Below are positions 33,810 through 43,915 of a stretch of DNA of 64,000 nucleotides, piece after piece. The first letter of the stretch is position 1. The number at the start of each line of letters is the position of its first letter. The DNA is taken from assembly GCA_020851035.1 (NCBI GenBank), contig JADZDM010000005.1, positions 527,049 to 591,048 on the forward strand, written 5' to 3'. This DNA is from Gemmatimonadaceae bacterium. GTDB lineage: Bacteria; Gemmatimonadota; Gemmatimonadetes; Gemmatimonadales; Gemmatimonadaceae. Position numbers and translations under genes: made by a program. The notes beneath the pieces are model-generated. The model saw nothing but the letters and a program-made list of their open reading frames with translations, was not told the origin of the DNA and did not search any database.

Positions 33810-36632
33810 TCAGGGTGACAGCACCGCGTGCCTCGCCGGCCGCGGCTCTGCACGGCGGCTGACGATCTGGGCGCGCAGCACCGTCAGCATCGGCAGGTTC
33901 GCGTCGGCCGTCGGCCACCGCTCCGCGAACGCCCCGATCGTCCGCAGCGCCTCGTCGGGACGCCCGAGCCGGGCCGTGATTCGGGCCATCGCCAGCGGTG
34001 CCAGCCGGGCCTTCTGCTGTCCCTCGAGTTCGACGGCGCCGCGCACGACGTCCTGCAGCGCGCGCCGTGCCGCCAGCGCCTCGGGCAGCGCGCCGGACTC
34101 CTCGAGCACATGGGCACGCGTGTCGACCAGGTCGGCGATCCCGTCGCCCTGGCTCTCGGCCCGGTTCGCCAGCGGGATCGCATCGCGGGCGCGACCCTGC
34201 GCAGCCAGGAGCTCGGCCTCCAGCGCCAGCGTGGCAGCCTGTTCCGCCCGGTCGGAGGCCCGCGTGCGCGCCTTTGCCGAATCCAGCAGCGGCCGCGCGA
34301 GTGCCACCTCGCCCAGTCGCAGGAGCGGCTTGCCGGTCCAGTACAACGCCTGGGGTGGAAGTCGCGACGCGCGACCCAGGCGCGACGCCACCACCAGCTG
34401 CGCCCGCGCCTCGTCGCGCCGGCCGAGGTCGAGCAACGTGCTGGCCAGCAGTGCACGGTCGCGCACCTCGCTCAGGCGCGACGTGGGCTCGGCCGCGTCG
34501 ATCTCGATCGCGCGACCAAGCCGCGCCACGGCACTGGCGTACCGCCCCTCATAGAGATCCACGTAGGCCAGCGCGCGCAGCCCGCGCGCCTGCTCCGGCC
34601 CGGTCCGAATCGCGATCGCCTCGTGCACCACCCGGGCCGAGTCGCTGTGGCCGAGCAGCAGCAGCACGCGGCCCACCTGCTCGTTCTGCATCGCGCGCTG
34701 GAGGAACGCGGTGTCGCGGTCCAGCGCGGCCACGTGGGCCGCGCGCGCGCTGGCGTACTCCCCGAGCCCGACATGGATCGCGGCGACGTTGAAGTGGTCG
34801 CTGGCGCCGAGCGTCCGGTGCGCACGCAGGGTGTCGAACGCGGCCAGTGCCTCGCGTGACTCACCCGCCCGCATCAGGTCGTAGCCGAGCATGGCGTAGA
34901 TGTCGTAGTCGTCCGGATACCGGATGAGGTACGCCCGGTGCAGCGATGCCGCGCGCAGCCAGTCGCCGTTGCCGCGGGCGCTGGTTGCCTCGATCAGCAG
35001 GCGCTCGCGTGGCGGCAGCCGGCTGGCCAGTGCCAGCGCGCGCGCCATGTGCGCGTCACCCTCACGCACGTCGTTGAAGATGTACGCGACGTTGGCCAGG
35101 CCGGCGCGGGCGGCCGCGAAGCCGCTGTCGAGCACCAGCGCCCCGTCATAGAGCGTGCTCGCATCGCGATACAACGCGCGATTGGCGGCGGCGTTGGCGC
35201 CGGCGTACAGGCGGAGCGCCTCGAGTGACGGCGTCGTGGCCCGCGGCAGGGGGATCGCGGCCGCCACGTCCTCGCGCGTGTCACCGAGGTCGCGCCGCAA
35301 CCGGCCGGCCACCTCGTCGATCGCCTCGAGCAGCGCCTGCGGCGCCACCGTCGTGGCGTAGCTCCGCAGCACGCTGCCGCTGGACGGCTCCAGCACGCGC
35401 AACGTGACGATGCGCGTTGCCGCCGCCGGCGTCACGCCCAGGCTCACCACGTAGCGCGCGGACTCGCGCTCCGCGACCTCACCGGCCGTGGCGTCGGTGA
35501 GCGGCGCGGTGACCTGCTGGCCCATGCGGCGCAACGTCTCGGCCACCGACTTCGGGCTCACGGCATTCACGCGCGCCGACTGTTGCAGCGCGCTCTGCAG
35601 CGCGACCGCCAGGGCACGCGCCGATGCGCTGTCCGCAACCGGCACCTGCACGTCGGCAATCACGATCCGGTCACCGCGCCGCAGCGGGAGCGTTCCCCGG
35701 GGTGCCGGTGCGAGCCACGCCGCGCAGGCCGCAACGGCCAACGCGGCCGCACCAGCCGCCCACCGGCGCGGAAGCCCGGCGCGGCGCGGCAGCGCTGCCG
35801 TGACCGCCACGTCCGTGACGGTGCTCGCGGTCGGGCGAATGGATGGCATCACGTCCGGCGCCGGGGCCGGCCCGCCCGCTGGCGCCTCGATCGCGGGCTG
35901 CGGTGCGGCCGGTGCACGGACCAGTGCCGGGAGTCGTCGCAGCCGTTCGACCTCTGCTGCCACGGCGGGATCGGCCTCGTCACCATCCGCCTGCGCCAGC
36001 GCCGCGTAGCGTCGGCCATACGCCACCGCCGCGTCACGGTCGCCATGTTTCACCAGTGCCTGCATGTGCGCCAGCGCGCGGCTCGCGCTCAACGGATCCA
36101 GCTCCACCAGGCGCTCGGTCCACCGGAGTTGCGCGTCGATGTCACCGGCGGTCGCCGCCCGCGCCGCGAGCCGGTCGAGTGCGCTGATCACCTGTCGCTG
36201 CGTCCGCAGTCGCTCCGCATCCGCCCAGCGGTCGAACTCTCCGGCACCGGGCACGAAGAACCCATCGAGGAATGCGCCCTGATGGAGCGACACCACCGCC
36301 TCGTCATCGCCGCGCGACACCGCGTCACGGAACTCCAGCAGGTCGCACCGCATGACATCGGGCACCAGGCTCAGCTCAGCCATTCCCGCAATTGGTGACT
36401 GGCCGAGTTCACGCCGGAGGTTGTAGACGATCTGGTTGAGGGCATGGCGGCCCTTGTCCGCCTCGGCGTCGGGCCAGAGGAGCAGCAGCAGCCGCTCACG
36501 CGTCACGCCGCGGGGCCACTCCGACGCCACGACGGCGAGCACCGCCAGTCGCCGGCGCTGGTTCGTGAGGTCGGTGGCATCGCCATCGTCGCGGTGCACG
36601 CGCAGTCCACCGAACGTGAGAAGTCGAAGCAT
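33810..36632 (-). CDS. BTAD/SARP-like winged-helix regulator with TM segment and TPR repeats
   Basis: A 940-residue regulator. The start chosen is ATG 36632 (MLRLLTFGGLRVHRDDGD), the standard opening of this family. Residues 1-90 are an OmpR/SARP-type winged helix (LAVLAVVASEWPRGVTRERL, RHALNQIVYNLRRELG). Residues 95-235 form the bacterial transcriptional activation domain (CDLLEFRDAVSRGDDEAVV, AQLRWTERLVELDPLSASRA). A single hydrophobic helix near residue 300 (RWAAGAAALAVAACAAWLA) could place the rest across the membrane. About 600 residues of TPR-like repeats follow, preceded by a FlgO-like segment (SARALAVALQSALQQS). It is a common large regulator in Gemmatimonadota. Target genes unknown; it is divergent from the following lipoprotein gene. 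Confidence 0.87.
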   Translation of the reverse strand: MLRLLTFGGLRVHRDDGDATDLTNQRRRLAVLAVVASEWPRGVTRERLLLLLWPDAEADKGRHALNQIVYNLRRELGQSPIAGMAELSLVPDVMRCDLLEFRDAVSRGDDEAVVSLHQGAFLDGFFVPGAGEFDRWADAERLRTQRQVISALDRLAARAATAGDIDAQLRWTERLVELDPLSASRALAHMQALVKHGDRDAAVAYGRRYAALAQADGDEADPAVAAEVERLRRLPALVRAPAAPQPAIEAPAGGPAPAPDVMPSIRPTASTVTDVAVTAALPRRAGLPRRWAAGAAALAVAACAAWLAPAPRGTLPLRRGDRIVIADVQVPVADSASARALAVALQSALQQSARVNAVSPKSVAETLRRMGQQVTAPLTDATAGEVAERESARYVVSLGVTPAAATRIVTLRVLEPSSGSVLRSYATTVAPQALLEAIDEVAGRLRRDLGDTREDVAAAIPLPRATTPSLEALRLYAGANAAANRALYRDASTLYDGALVLDSGFAAARAGLANVAYIFNDVREGDAHMARALALASRLPPRERLLIEATSARGNGDWLRAASLHRAYLIRYPDDYDIYAMLGYDLMRAGESREALAAFDTLRAHRTLGASDHFNVAAIHVGLGEYASARAAHVAALDRDTAFLQRAMQNEQVGRVLLLLGHSDSARVVHEAIAIRTGPEQARGLRALAYVDLYEGRYASAVARLGRAIEIDAAEPTSRLSEVRDRALLASTLLDLGRRDEARAQLVVASRLGRASRLPPQALYWTGKPLLRLGEVALARPLLDSAKARTRASDRAEQAATLALEAELLAAQGRARDAIPLANRAESQGDGIADLVDTRAHVLEESGALPEALAARRALQDVVRGAVELEGQQKARLAPLAMARITARLGRPDEALRTIGAFAERWPTADANLPMLTVLRAQIVSRRAEPRPARHAVLSP

Positions 36633-36888
36633 GGCAAGGACTTTGGCTCGTGTGACCGGCGTGTGACCGTAGCGTGAGGCCCACGCCGTACCCTCAGAGC
36701 GAAGGACGTCGGCAACATCGACATCCGCTCGCGGTGCGTGCGACATCGCTCCTGAGGTCTAACGCGGATCGTCACCCCGCGCCATTGGGATCCCGGTCCG
36801 ATCCCGGCCTCGACGTCACACGCATGCGGAATGAGACACGCGCTGGCAACTCGCCGGCGTGCCACCCACCAGTCCCGAGGGTTCCGAC

Positions 36889-38802
36889 ATGCACCCGATC
36901 CGCGCGCCGCGCTCACGCCGGCGCACCATGCTCATGGGTTCCACGCTGCTTGCACTCCTGACGGGGTGCGGTGGTGGCGATCCGTCACCAACGCCTCCGG
37001 TCCTGCCCGGCACGCTCGCCGTCGCCGTGTCACCCACCACACTGGCGATCACGGCAGGAGCCACCGGTGCGGCCTCCGCCACCATCACGCGCGGTGGCAG
37101 CTTCAGCGGCGCGGTGGCGCTCACGGCCGAGGGCGCACCGACAGGTGTCACCGTGACGTTCGGCTCACCCTCGATCGCCGCCGGCGCCACGACCAGCACC
37201 ATCAGTGTGGCCACCACGGCCAGCGTCACCGCGGGATCGTACCCGATCGCGGTGAAGGCGACCGGCACCGGGGTGTCGCTCGCCGCCGCAACCCTCACGC
37301 TCAACGTGTCGGCCGCGGCCGCCACGGGCACGCTCGCGGTCGCCGTTGCGCCCACCACCGCCTCGATCACTGCCGGCACCAGTGGCGCTGCCACGGTCAC
37401 GGTCACGCGCGGCGGTGGTTTCGCCGACTCGGTCGCGTTCACGTCCAGCGGGGCACCCAGCGGCATGACGGTCGCCTTCACCCCGCCGAAGATCGCCGGT
37501 TCCGCCACCACCAGCGCCGTCGCCATCGCGGTCGCGGGCACCGTCTCGGCCGGCACCTATCCCATTGTGATCAGCGCGGCCGGCACCGGCGTGACCACGG
37601 CCACGACGACGCTGGGCGTGACCGTCACGCCGGCGGTCGCCGGCAGTGCCATCTCGGTGTCGTACTGCGCTGCCGACGCGCCGATCTGGCTCGCCTACCA
37701 GGATGGCACGAGCGGGGCCTGGACACGTGTCACGCCGAACTCGGGCACCAGCACGTATCAGTTCACCGCCAGCAACTCCAGGGTCGGGATCGCTGCCGTC
37801 GACACCGTCGGCAGCGGCTACAACCTCTCGATCGTGTATGCCTCACCGGCGGAACACAACGGCGCCGGCGCGACGCTCGGCTTCGGACGCTGCGGTGCGA
37901 AGACCGTCAACGGCACCATCGCGAACGTGTCGGCCAGCCAGCTTGCCTTCGTCACGCTCGGCTACAGCACGGCGTTCGTGTCGCCGGCCACGTCCACGAG
38001 CTTCCAGCTCTCGAATGTCGCCAGCGGTCCGCAGGACCTGTTCGCCGCCCGTGTGGCCGGTGCCACGCAGCGGCCGGACAAGCTGATCCTGCGCCGCGGT
38101 CTCGACATCGCCAGCGCCGGCACCATCCCGGTGCTCGACTTCAATGCCGCCGAGTCGTTCGCGCCCGCCACGGCGACCGTGACGCTCGGCAACCTGGGCA
38201 GCGACACCGCCAGCATCTCCACAATCTTCAGCGGCAACCGCGGCTCGGCCTTCGGGTTCATCGGCACGATCTCGCAGTACCTCACCGCGTCCGGTGCGGT
38301 GACCTACGACGCCATCCCCGGTGCGCGGCTCAACACGGGTGAGTTGCAGTCACTCTTCGCGCAGGCCGGCGGGTCGAACGCGAGTCGCTTCAGCGGTGTG
38401 TACTTCCGGTCCCCGACCAACCAGACCATCACCTTCGGGCCGGCCCTCTCCACGCCGACGCTCACGCGGCTGGCCGGTGGGGCGTACTCGCGGGTGCAGG
38501 CACAGCTGCCGCTGCAGTCGGAGTACGCGCGGTCGTTCCAGGCGACGTTCTCGCAGAGCAGCGCGAACCGGACCGTGAACATCACCGTCACCAATGCGTA
38601 CTCCGGCGGCGCGGCCTGGGACGTGAGCGTTCCCGCGTTCAGCGGCAGCGGCTGGACCGATACATGGGGCCTGCTCAACGGCACCCCGATCAGCTGGAGC
38701 GTGTCGGCCAGCGGCGGCGCGATCTTCCTGCTCGACACGAGCGTCGGCGACGGCACCCCCTTCCGCAACGCAGAACGCTCGTCCACCACGCCGTTGCCGT
38801 AG
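36889..38802 (+). CDS. Lipoprotein with two Ig-like repeats
   Basis: A 637-residue exported lipoprotein. The ATG at 36889 gives a basic n-region, hydrophobic core and lipobox LLTGCGG (RTMLMGSTLLALLTGCGGG). Two adjacent 95-residue Ig-like repeats follow, opening PGTLAVAVSPTTLAITAG and TGTLAVAVAPTTASITAG. Residues 260-637 are a DUF4397-like beta region (APIWLAYQDGTSGAWTRV, FVTLGYSTAFVSPAT), which is a weak match. The protein is probably surface-exposed. It is divergent from the BTAD regulator and may be its target, though that is a guess. Confidence 0.82.
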   Translation: MHPIRAPRSRRRTMLMGSTLLALLTGCGGGDPSPTPPVLPGTLAVAVSPTTLAITAGATGAASATITRGGSFSGAVALTAEGAPTGVTVTFGSPSIAAGATTSTISVATTASVTAGSYPIAVKATGTGVSLAAATLTLNVSAAAATGTLAVAVAPTTASITAGTSGAATVTVTRGGGFADSVAFTSSGAPSGMTVAFTPPKIAGSATTSAVAIAVAGTVSAGTYPIVISAAGTGVTTATTTLGVTVTPAVAGSAISVSYCAADAPIWLAYQDGTSGAWTRVTPNSGTSTYQFTASNSRVGIAAVDTVGSGYNLSIVYASPAEHNGAGATLGFGRCGAKTVNGTIANVSASQLAFVTLGYSTAFVSPATSTSFQLSNVASGPQDLFAARVAGATQRPDKLILRRGLDIASAGTIPVLDFNAAESFAPATATVTLGNLGSDTASISTIFSGNRGSAFGFIGTISQYLTASGAVTYDAIPGARLNTGELQSLFAQAGGSNASRFSGVYFRSPTNQTITFGPALSTPTLTRLAGGAYSRVQAQLPLQSEYARSFQATFSQSSANRTVNITVTNAYSGGAAWDVSVPAFSGSGWTDTWGLLNGTPISWSVSASGGAIFLLDTSVGDGTPFRNAERSSTTPLP

Positions 38803-38915
38803 CCACGCGTGCGGGCGCCGGTGCGGGTACGTGGCGATGCTGCCACGTGCCCGTGCCGTGCGCCGGTGTGCCCGTCCCGTCACATGCCTGCCATCCACCC
38901 TCGCCGGGCTTCCAC

Positions 38916-39473
38916 ATGACAACGCCGGTCGCAGGTCGCGTCACAATCGCTGCAGTCTTCCTCGCCGTCGCGTGCACCGGTTGCCTGTCGGGCGGCAGCG
39001 AGGCGCGCGCCCGCGACTCGACCGCACTCGAGTCGGAGGCGGAGGATCGCGCGCCAGGTGCGCCGCCGGAGGAGGCTTCCGGCGCCACACCCGCCACCGG
39101 TGTCGTGACCGTCACGACCGCGACGCCGTCGGCCGGCGACGGCGTCGTGCGCGCCAGGCGGCGCATACCGCTCGCCTTGCCCGGCGCAGCCCTCGCCTTC
39201 TCCATCGAGGGCGAATCAGGCCCGCTGCAGCACGCCTTCCTGGTCGTCGTGGACTCGGGTGGCACCGTGAAGGTCATCACCCATCGGTGGAACAACGCCG
39301 ACAACAGCGTCGTGGCGCAGACAGGGTGCGGTGCGCGTACGCCCTGCCCAGCCGCACAGGTGCGTGTCGACCAGGGCTCCGGTGCGGTGACGTTCACCAA
39401 CCTCGTGCTCACCGGGCTCGACGGAAACACCGCCGATCCGGCCACGTCCACGCTCACTGGTACGGTGCGCTGA
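38916..39473 (+). CDS. Small exported lipoprotein, unknown function
   Basis: A 185-residue protein. The ATG at 38916 begins a lipoprotein signal with Cys at the end of FLAVACTGC. Residues 25-75 are Glu/Ala/Thr/Pro-rich and disordered. The C-terminal 110 residues are beta-rich (SFSIEGESGPLQHAF-like start, VVVDSGGTVKVITHRW) with two Cys that may form a disulphide (TGCGARTPCP). No family recognised. It follows the Ig-like lipoprotein by 113 bases and may be cotranscribed. Confidence 0.75.
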   Translation: MTTPVAGRVTIAAVFLAVACTGCLSGGSEARARDSTALESEAEDRAPGAPPEEASGATPATGVVTVTTATPSAGDGVVRARRRIPLALPGAALAFSIEGESGPLQHAFLVVVDSGGTVKVITHRWNNADNSVVAQTGCGARTPCPAAQVRVDQGSGAVTFTNLVLTGLDGNTADPATSTLTGTVR

Positions 39474-39566
39474 CGGCCCCCGGTTCACTCACCACCATCG
39501 CTTCCGTCGGAGCGCGCTGCCGCAGCTGCGGTGGTCCGCAACGGCACCCGCAGGACGCAGCGCGGC

Positions 39567-39621
39567 GGACCCTGTGCGTCCTTGCCGTTCTCCTTTGCGC
39601 CCCTGCGTCAAAGCGGTTGCT
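39567..39621. repeat. 55-bp dispersed repeat, left copy
   Basis: This stretch aligns gap-free with 40650-40704 (about 8 differences by eye), same orientation. Core: GCGCCCCTGCGTC. The two copies flank the HTH/nucleotidyltransferase pair. Confidence 0.85.
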
Positions 39622-39663
39622 CTTCAGCGGCGAAGGACTGCCGGGAGAAGGCGGCGACCTTCC

Positions 39664-40140
39664 TCACACCTCGTCACGCAGCACCTCCAGCTCGGCAATC
39701 ACCTCGAAGTCCTTCGGTCGACCCGCTGCGCGCTTGACATGAATCAGCCACGGAAGGTCGAGCAACAGGATGTCGAGTCCGAAGGCGTGCACCACGACGC
39801 TGTGCGGCAGCAGGTCCACGAAGCCACCGCCGCCCGTGATCTCGCCCAGCAGGTCGATCGCCCCGGCGCCGGTGGTCAGCGTGAAGTTGAGCCCCCCGCG
39901 CAGCGTTGCCACCGACCAGTCGAAAGGCAGCCCCGGTGGCGCACCGCGCAGGTATGGCGACAATGGCGCAAGCGCCGCCACGAGCCGCTCCAGGTTCGAC
40001 GCGTCGCGCGCGTACACGATGTCGAGATCGTCGGTCAGCCGGGATGACCCGTGCGCGCGCGCGGCCACGCCACCGACGACGATGTACTGCACACCGGCCG
40101 CGGTCAGCGCCGCGAGCAGCTGCTCGAGTGGCGTGATCAC
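39664..40140 (-). CDS. MNT/AbiEii-like nucleotidyltransferase
   Basis: A 158-residue nucleotidyltransferase-fold protein. The GTG start at 40140 overlaps the stop of the HTH gene (GTGA), so the two are translationally coupled. Residues 20-42 carry the pol-beta-type signature GGVAARAHGSSRLTDDLDI with acidic residues D37, D38 and D40. The C-terminal part is beta/helix mixed (GAIDLLGEITGGGGFVD, PWLIHVKRAAGRPKDFEVIA). Proteins of this type pair with HTH or HEPN partners in toxin-antitoxin-like or phage-defence modules, where they act as toxin or as AMPylating antitoxin. Which of these applies is open. Confidence 0.82.
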   Translation of the reverse strand: MITPLEQLLAALTAAGVQYIVVGGVAARAHGSSRLTDDLDIVYARDASNLERLVAALAPLSPYLRGAPPGLPFDWSVATLRGGLNFTLTTGAGAIDLLGEITGGGGFVDLLPHSVVVHAFGLDILLLDLPWLIHVKRAAGRPKDFEVIAELEVLRDEV

Positions 40141-40511
40141 CGCCTGCGCCGCTGCCGCTGCGTCGCGCCGGCGAGCGTGGCGAGCGACACCTGCCACTCG
40201 CCGAGCGACTGCAGGCGCTCTGCCACCGAGCGCCGCCGGTTCTCGCGCAGCGACGCGCGATCGACATCCGCCTTGTACCGCTCGATCACCGGGTCCGCCG
40301 CCGGCAGCGGCACCAGGTCGATGTGGATCGCATAGCCCGCGGCGGCGGCTGTCCGCACCAGCGTCGCGACGGTGGCGTTGGCGCTTCCGCCTTCGAGCCG
40401 CGCAATCGCCGACTGCGAGGTACCGCAGCGCTCGGCGACGTCCGCCTGCGACAACCCCGCCGCGGCCCGCGCCTCCTGCAGCCGCAGGCCGGCGGTGAGA
40501 ATATCATACAT
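40137..40511 (-). CDS. XRE-family HTH regulator of the nucleotidyltransferase pair
   Basis: A 124-residue DNA-binding protein. Residues 10-65 form a Cro/XRE helix-turn-helix (EARAAAGLSQADVAERCG, then TSQSAIARLEGGSANATVAT). The basic C-terminal part (SLRENRRRSVAERLQSLGEW) is not assigned. Its stop overlaps the downstream nucleotidyltransferase start, the usual antitoxin-first arrangement. The upstream sequence has a possible -10 (TACTGT, seven bases before the ATG) and a GTAC-GG-GTAC symmetric site at 40522-40531 that could be its own operator. Confidence 0.88.
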   Translation of the reverse strand: MYDILTAGLRLQEARAAAGLSQADVAERCGTSQSAIARLEGGSANATVATLVRTAAAAGYAIHIDLVPLPAADPVIERYKADVDRASLRENRRRSVAERLQSLGEWQVSLATLAGATQRQRRRR

Positions 40512-40649
40512 GCGATGAACAGTACGGGTACGCTATGCAAAGCCGCAAGGCGGCGGCCCGCGGCCGTGGGCGCAGCACCATTGCGGTGGTCGGCAACGGC
40601 ACAACGACTTCAGCGGAACGGCAACCGCACGACCGCTGTCCTCAGCGCC

Positions 40650-40704
40650 GGACCTATTGCGTCCCTGCCGTACTCCTGTGCGCCCCTGCGTCGAAGCTGT
40701 TGCT
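40650..40704. repeat. 55-bp dispersed repeat, right copy
   Basis: Right partner of the copy at 39567-39621, same length and orientation with no gaps. The intervening 1.0 kb contains only the HTH/nucleotidyltransferase pair. Confidence 0.85.
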
Positions 40705-40751
40705 GCCCGAGCTCGTGCTGTCCGAGCTGCTACCGGCAGGCAGGCCGACGC

Positions 40752-40904
40752 CTACCCACGCCGGCACCGCTCGGAGCAGTATTTCACCGACTCCCAGTCC
40801 CGCGCCCACTTCTTCCGCCACGTGAACGGTCGCCCGCACCGCAGGCAGTCCTTGGACGGGCGTTCGGATGGCTTGCGGGATCGGTCAGGGTGCGAGTGGG
40901 CCAT
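40752..40904 (-). CDS. DUF2256 small zinc-ribbon-like protein
   Basis: A 50-residue protein translated from the minus strand: it opens [19 protein letters not shown] and its core is [18 protein letters not shown] followed by [10 protein letters not shown]. This matches the DUF2256 family closely, including four Cys that would hold one zinc (CLRC and CSERC). GGAG lies six bases before the ATG. Its length is the full family length. The function of DUF2256 is unknown. The gene is divergent from sucA, with about 95 bases between the start codons. Confidence 0.88.
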   Translation of the reverse strand: MAHSHPDRSRKPSERPSKDCLRCGRPFTWRKKWARDWESVKYCSERCRRG

Positions 40905-40987
40905 GCCGCTCCAAGCCGCCGACACTGGCCCGGGTTCCCGGCTGCGAGCACCACGCAGTGTGAGGGCAAACCCGACCCCGGACGCTG

Positions 40988-40999
40988 TAGATTCCGCAC
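40988..40999 (+). promoter_or_regulatory. Leaderless-type -10 element before sucA
   Basis: TAGATT at 40988-40993 is followed by exactly six bases (CCGCAC) and the sucA ATG. This places the predicted transcription start at the A of ATG, with no room for a Shine-Dalgarno. A clear -35 is not seen. Confidence 0.45.
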
Positions 41000-43912
41000 A
41001 TGGCTGACACCCCCATCAACAGCAGCGCCTTCAACGACGGCTACATCGCCGAGATGTTCGAGGCCTACCAGGCCGACCCGACCAGCGTCGACGAGTCGTG
41101 GCGACAGTTCTTCCGCCTCGCCGCCGCGTTCGGTGGCAGCGCGGGCGCCGCCCCCGCGCCAGAGGGCGCCCCGGATCCTGACCTCCCGCGCCTGGCGGCC
41201 TCGGCCGCGTCGCTGGCGAACATGATCCGCATCTTCGGACACCTCGCCGTGCCCATCGACCCGCTCGGCACGTCGCCGCTCGGCGCCCCGGAACTCACCC
41301 CGGAGTTCCACCGCATCACCGCCGCCGACCTCACCCGCGTGCCGGCCCACGCCCTCGGCTACGACAACGACCCGCGGTTCAAGACCGCTGCCGACGTCAT
41401 CGCCATGCTCCGCCGCCGCTACTCGTCACGACTCGGGCTCGAGGTCATGCACCTCCCCGACGAGACCGAGCGGCTCTGGTTCCGCACCATCCTGCGCGAG
41501 GAGAAGCTCACCCGGCAGCTCACCGCCGAGGAGAAGGTCACGGTCCTCAGGCGCCTCACCCAGGTCGATGGCCTCGAGCGCTTCCTCGGCCGCGCCTACC
41601 AGGGCAAGAAGCGCTTCAGCATCGAGGGCACCGACGCGCTCGTCCCCATGCTCGACACCGCCATCGCGGAGTCCGCGCAGCAGGGCACCAGCGAGATCGT
41701 GATCGGCATGGCCCACCGCGGCCGCCTCAACGTGCTCACCAACGTGATGGGCAAGCCGTACGAGACCCTCTTCTCCGAGTTCGAGGGACACCACGGCGAC
41801 ACCGCCGAGGACGAGACCGGCGACGTGAAGTACCACATGGGCTACGAGGGGGCGCACACGCTCCCCAGCGGGCAGTCGGTGAGCCTCACGCTCGTGCCCA
41901 ACCCCAGCCACCTCGAGTTCGCGAACCCGGTCATCAACGGGGTCGCGCGCGCGCGCCAGCGCCGCAAGGGCGCCGATGGAACCCGCGACCGCAAGGCCGT
42001 CCTCACGATCTGCGTGCACGGCGACGCGGCGTTCATCGGCGAGGGCGTCGTGGCCGAGACGTTCAACATGTCGCGCCTGCGCGGCTTCGAGGTCGGCGGC
42101 ACGCTGCACATCATCTCGAACAACCAGGTCGGCTTCACCACCGACCCGATCGACGCCCGCAGCACGCACTACGCCAGCGACCTGGCCAAGGGCTTCGACG
42201 TGCCGATCGTGCACGTGAACGCCGATGACGCCGAGGCCTGCGTGATGGCGGTCCGCATCGCGATCGCCTACCGCACCCGCTTCGGCAAGGACTTCCTGAT
42301 CGACCTCGTGGGCTACCGCCGCCACGGCCACAACGAGACCGACGAGCCGCTCTTCACGCAGCCGGAGCTCTACGGCCGCATCAAGTCGCACCCCACGCCG
42401 CGCCAGGTGTGGGGCAACCGGCTGGTGAAGGACGGCGTGATGACCAAGGCCGACGTGGACCACATGGACGCCGCGTTCGCGAAGGAGCTGGAGGGCATCT
42501 TCGACGCGGTGCACAACACCCCGCACGCCGAGGAGTACGACGCCGTCACCGACGCGCCGCCGCTGCGCGCGGTGCAGACCGCCGTGCCGGTCGCACGCCT
42601 GCGCGCGTTGAACGAGGCACTGCTGTCGTGGCCCACGGACCTCGCCGTCAACCCGCGCCTCGCGAAGACGCTCGAGCGTCGCCGCGAGGGCCTCGAGATG
42701 CAGGTCGACTGGGGCCACGCCGAGGCGCTCGCCTTCGGGTCGCTGCTGCAGGATGGCGTGCACGTGCGCCTCACCGGCCAGGATGTGGAACGCGGCACGT
42801 TCAGCCACCGCCAGGCCGTGCTGCACGATGCGAACACCGGCGCGACCTACACCGCCCTGCAGCACGTGCCGGGCGCGAAGGCGCAGATGGAGATCGCCAA
42901 CAGCCCCCTCAGCGAGACGGCGGTGATGGGCTTCGAGTACGGCTTCAGCACCGCCGCCCCCGACACACTCGTCTGCTGGGAGGCGCAGTTCGGTGACTTC
43001 GCCAACGTCGCCGCGCCGATCATCGACCAGTTCCTCGTCGCCGACCGCGCCAAGTGGCAGCAGGACAGCGGCCTCGTGCTGCTGCTGCCGCACGGTTACG
43101 AGGGGCAGGGCCCCGAGCACTCGTCGGCACGCCTCGAGCGGTTCCTGCAGCAGGGCGCCGACGAGAACATGACCGTCGCCTACCCGTCGTCGCCGGCGCA
43201 GTACTTCCACCTCCTCCGCCGCCAGGCGCTGCGCCCGTCGCGCCGCCCGATGGTGCTCATGCAGCCCAAGTCGATGCTGCGGCTCCCCGATGCGATGAGT
43301 GGCATCGCCGACCTCGCGAACGGCGGCTTCCAGCCGGTGATCGATGATCCCGGTGCGAAGGGTCGCGAAAGCCAGGTCACGCGCGTGGTGCTCTGCACCG
43401 GCAAGATCTATTACGAGCTGAAGGCCGCGAACCCGGGACCCGGCATCGCACTGGTGCGCGTCGAGGAACTGTATCCGTGGCCGGCCCCGGAGGTGACTGC
43501 CGTGCTCGCGCGCTACCCGAATGCCACCAGTGTGGTGTGGACGCAGGAAGAGCCGCGCAACATGGGTGCGTGGACCTTCGTCGAGCCGCGCCTGCGCGAG
43601 ATCACCGGCAGCGCGATGTCGCTCAGCTACTCGGGCCGTCCCGACCGCGCCAGCCCGGCGGAAGGGTACGAGGCCACGCACAAGCTGGAGCAGGCCCGGA
43701 TCATCGCCGAAGCCATCACGCCCGGCTCGAAGCCCGCGAAGGGCAGCGCCGCCAGCAAGTCCGCCGGCAAGTCCGCCCCCAGGACGGTTGCGAAAGCGAC
43801 GGTGAAGAAGGCGGCTCCGCGCACGAAGGTGGCCGCGCCCGCGAAGCCGGTGAAGCCGGTCAAGAAGGTCGCCCGCGCCACCAAGGCGGCCAAGCGCCCC
43901 CGGTCCCGATAG
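41000..43912 (+). CDS. sucA: 2-oxoglutarate dehydrogenase E1 component with basic tail
   Basis: A 970-residue thiamine-diphosphate enzyme, the E1 subunit that decarboxylates 2-oxoglutarate in the TCA cycle and passes the succinyl group to lipoylated E2. The N-terminal E2-binding segment is [40 protein letters not shown] and [18 protein letters not shown] are hallmark E1o blocks, the second being the TPP/Mg site, followed by [10 protein letters not shown]. The C-terminal transketolase half has [19 protein letters not shown] and [19 protein letters not shown]. Residues 911-970 form an extra tail with 20 Lys/Arg and no acidic residue. The E2 and E3 genes are not adjacent. No Shine-Dalgarno; leaderless promoter likely. 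Confidence 0.97.
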   Translation: MADTPINSSAFNDGYIAEMFEAYQADPTSVDESWRQFFRLAAAFGGSAGAAPAPEGAPDPDLPRLAASAASLANMIRIFGHLAVPIDPLGTSPLGAPELTPEFHRITAADLTRVPAHALGYDNDPRFKTAADVIAMLRRRYSSRLGLEVMHLPDETERLWFRTILREEKLTRQLTAEEKVTVLRRLTQVDGLERFLGRAYQGKKRFSIEGTDALVPMLDTAIAESAQQGTSEIVIGMAHRGRLNVLTNVMGKPYETLFSEFEGHHGDTAEDETGDVKYHMGYEGAHTLPSGQSVSLTLVPNPSHLEFANPVINGVARARQRRKGADGTRDRKAVLTICVHGDAAFIGEGVVAETFNMSRLRGFEVGGTLHIISNNQVGFTTDPIDARSTHYASDLAKGFDVPIVHVNADDAEACVMAVRIAIAYRTRFGKDFLIDLVGYRRHGHNETDEPLFTQPELYGRIKSHPTPRQVWGNRLVKDGVMTKADVDHMDAAFAKELEGIFDAVHNTPHAEEYDAVTDAPPLRAVQTAVPVARLRALNEALLSWPTDLAVNPRLAKTLERRREGLEMQVDWGHAEALAFGSLLQDGVHVRLTGQDVERGTFSHRQAVLHDANTGATYTALQHVPGAKAQMEIANSPLSETAVMGFEYGFSTAAPDTLVCWEAQFGDFANVAAPIIDQFLVADRAKWQQDSGLVLLLPHGYEGQGPEHSSARLERFLQQGADENMTVAYPSSPAQYFHLLRRQALRPSRRPMVLMQPKSMLRLPDAMSGIADLANGGFQPVIDDPGAKGRESQVTRVVLCTGKIYYELKAANPGPGIALVRVEELYPWPAPEVTAVLARYPNATSVVWTQEEPRNMGAWTFVEPRLREITGSAMSLSYSGRPDRASPAEGYEATHKLEQARIIAEAITPGSKPAKGSAASKSAGKSAPRTVAKATVKKAAPRTKVAAPAKPVKPVKKVARATKAAKRPRSR

Positions 43913-43915
43913 GCC

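Noticed and set aside
33714..33812. Readthrough extension of the RNA methyltransferase gene (AVFDGKGNHSIAKTHGG)
   Set aside because: It lies in frame after the stop and looks slightly protein-like, but the methyltransferase is complete without it and nothing else supports it.
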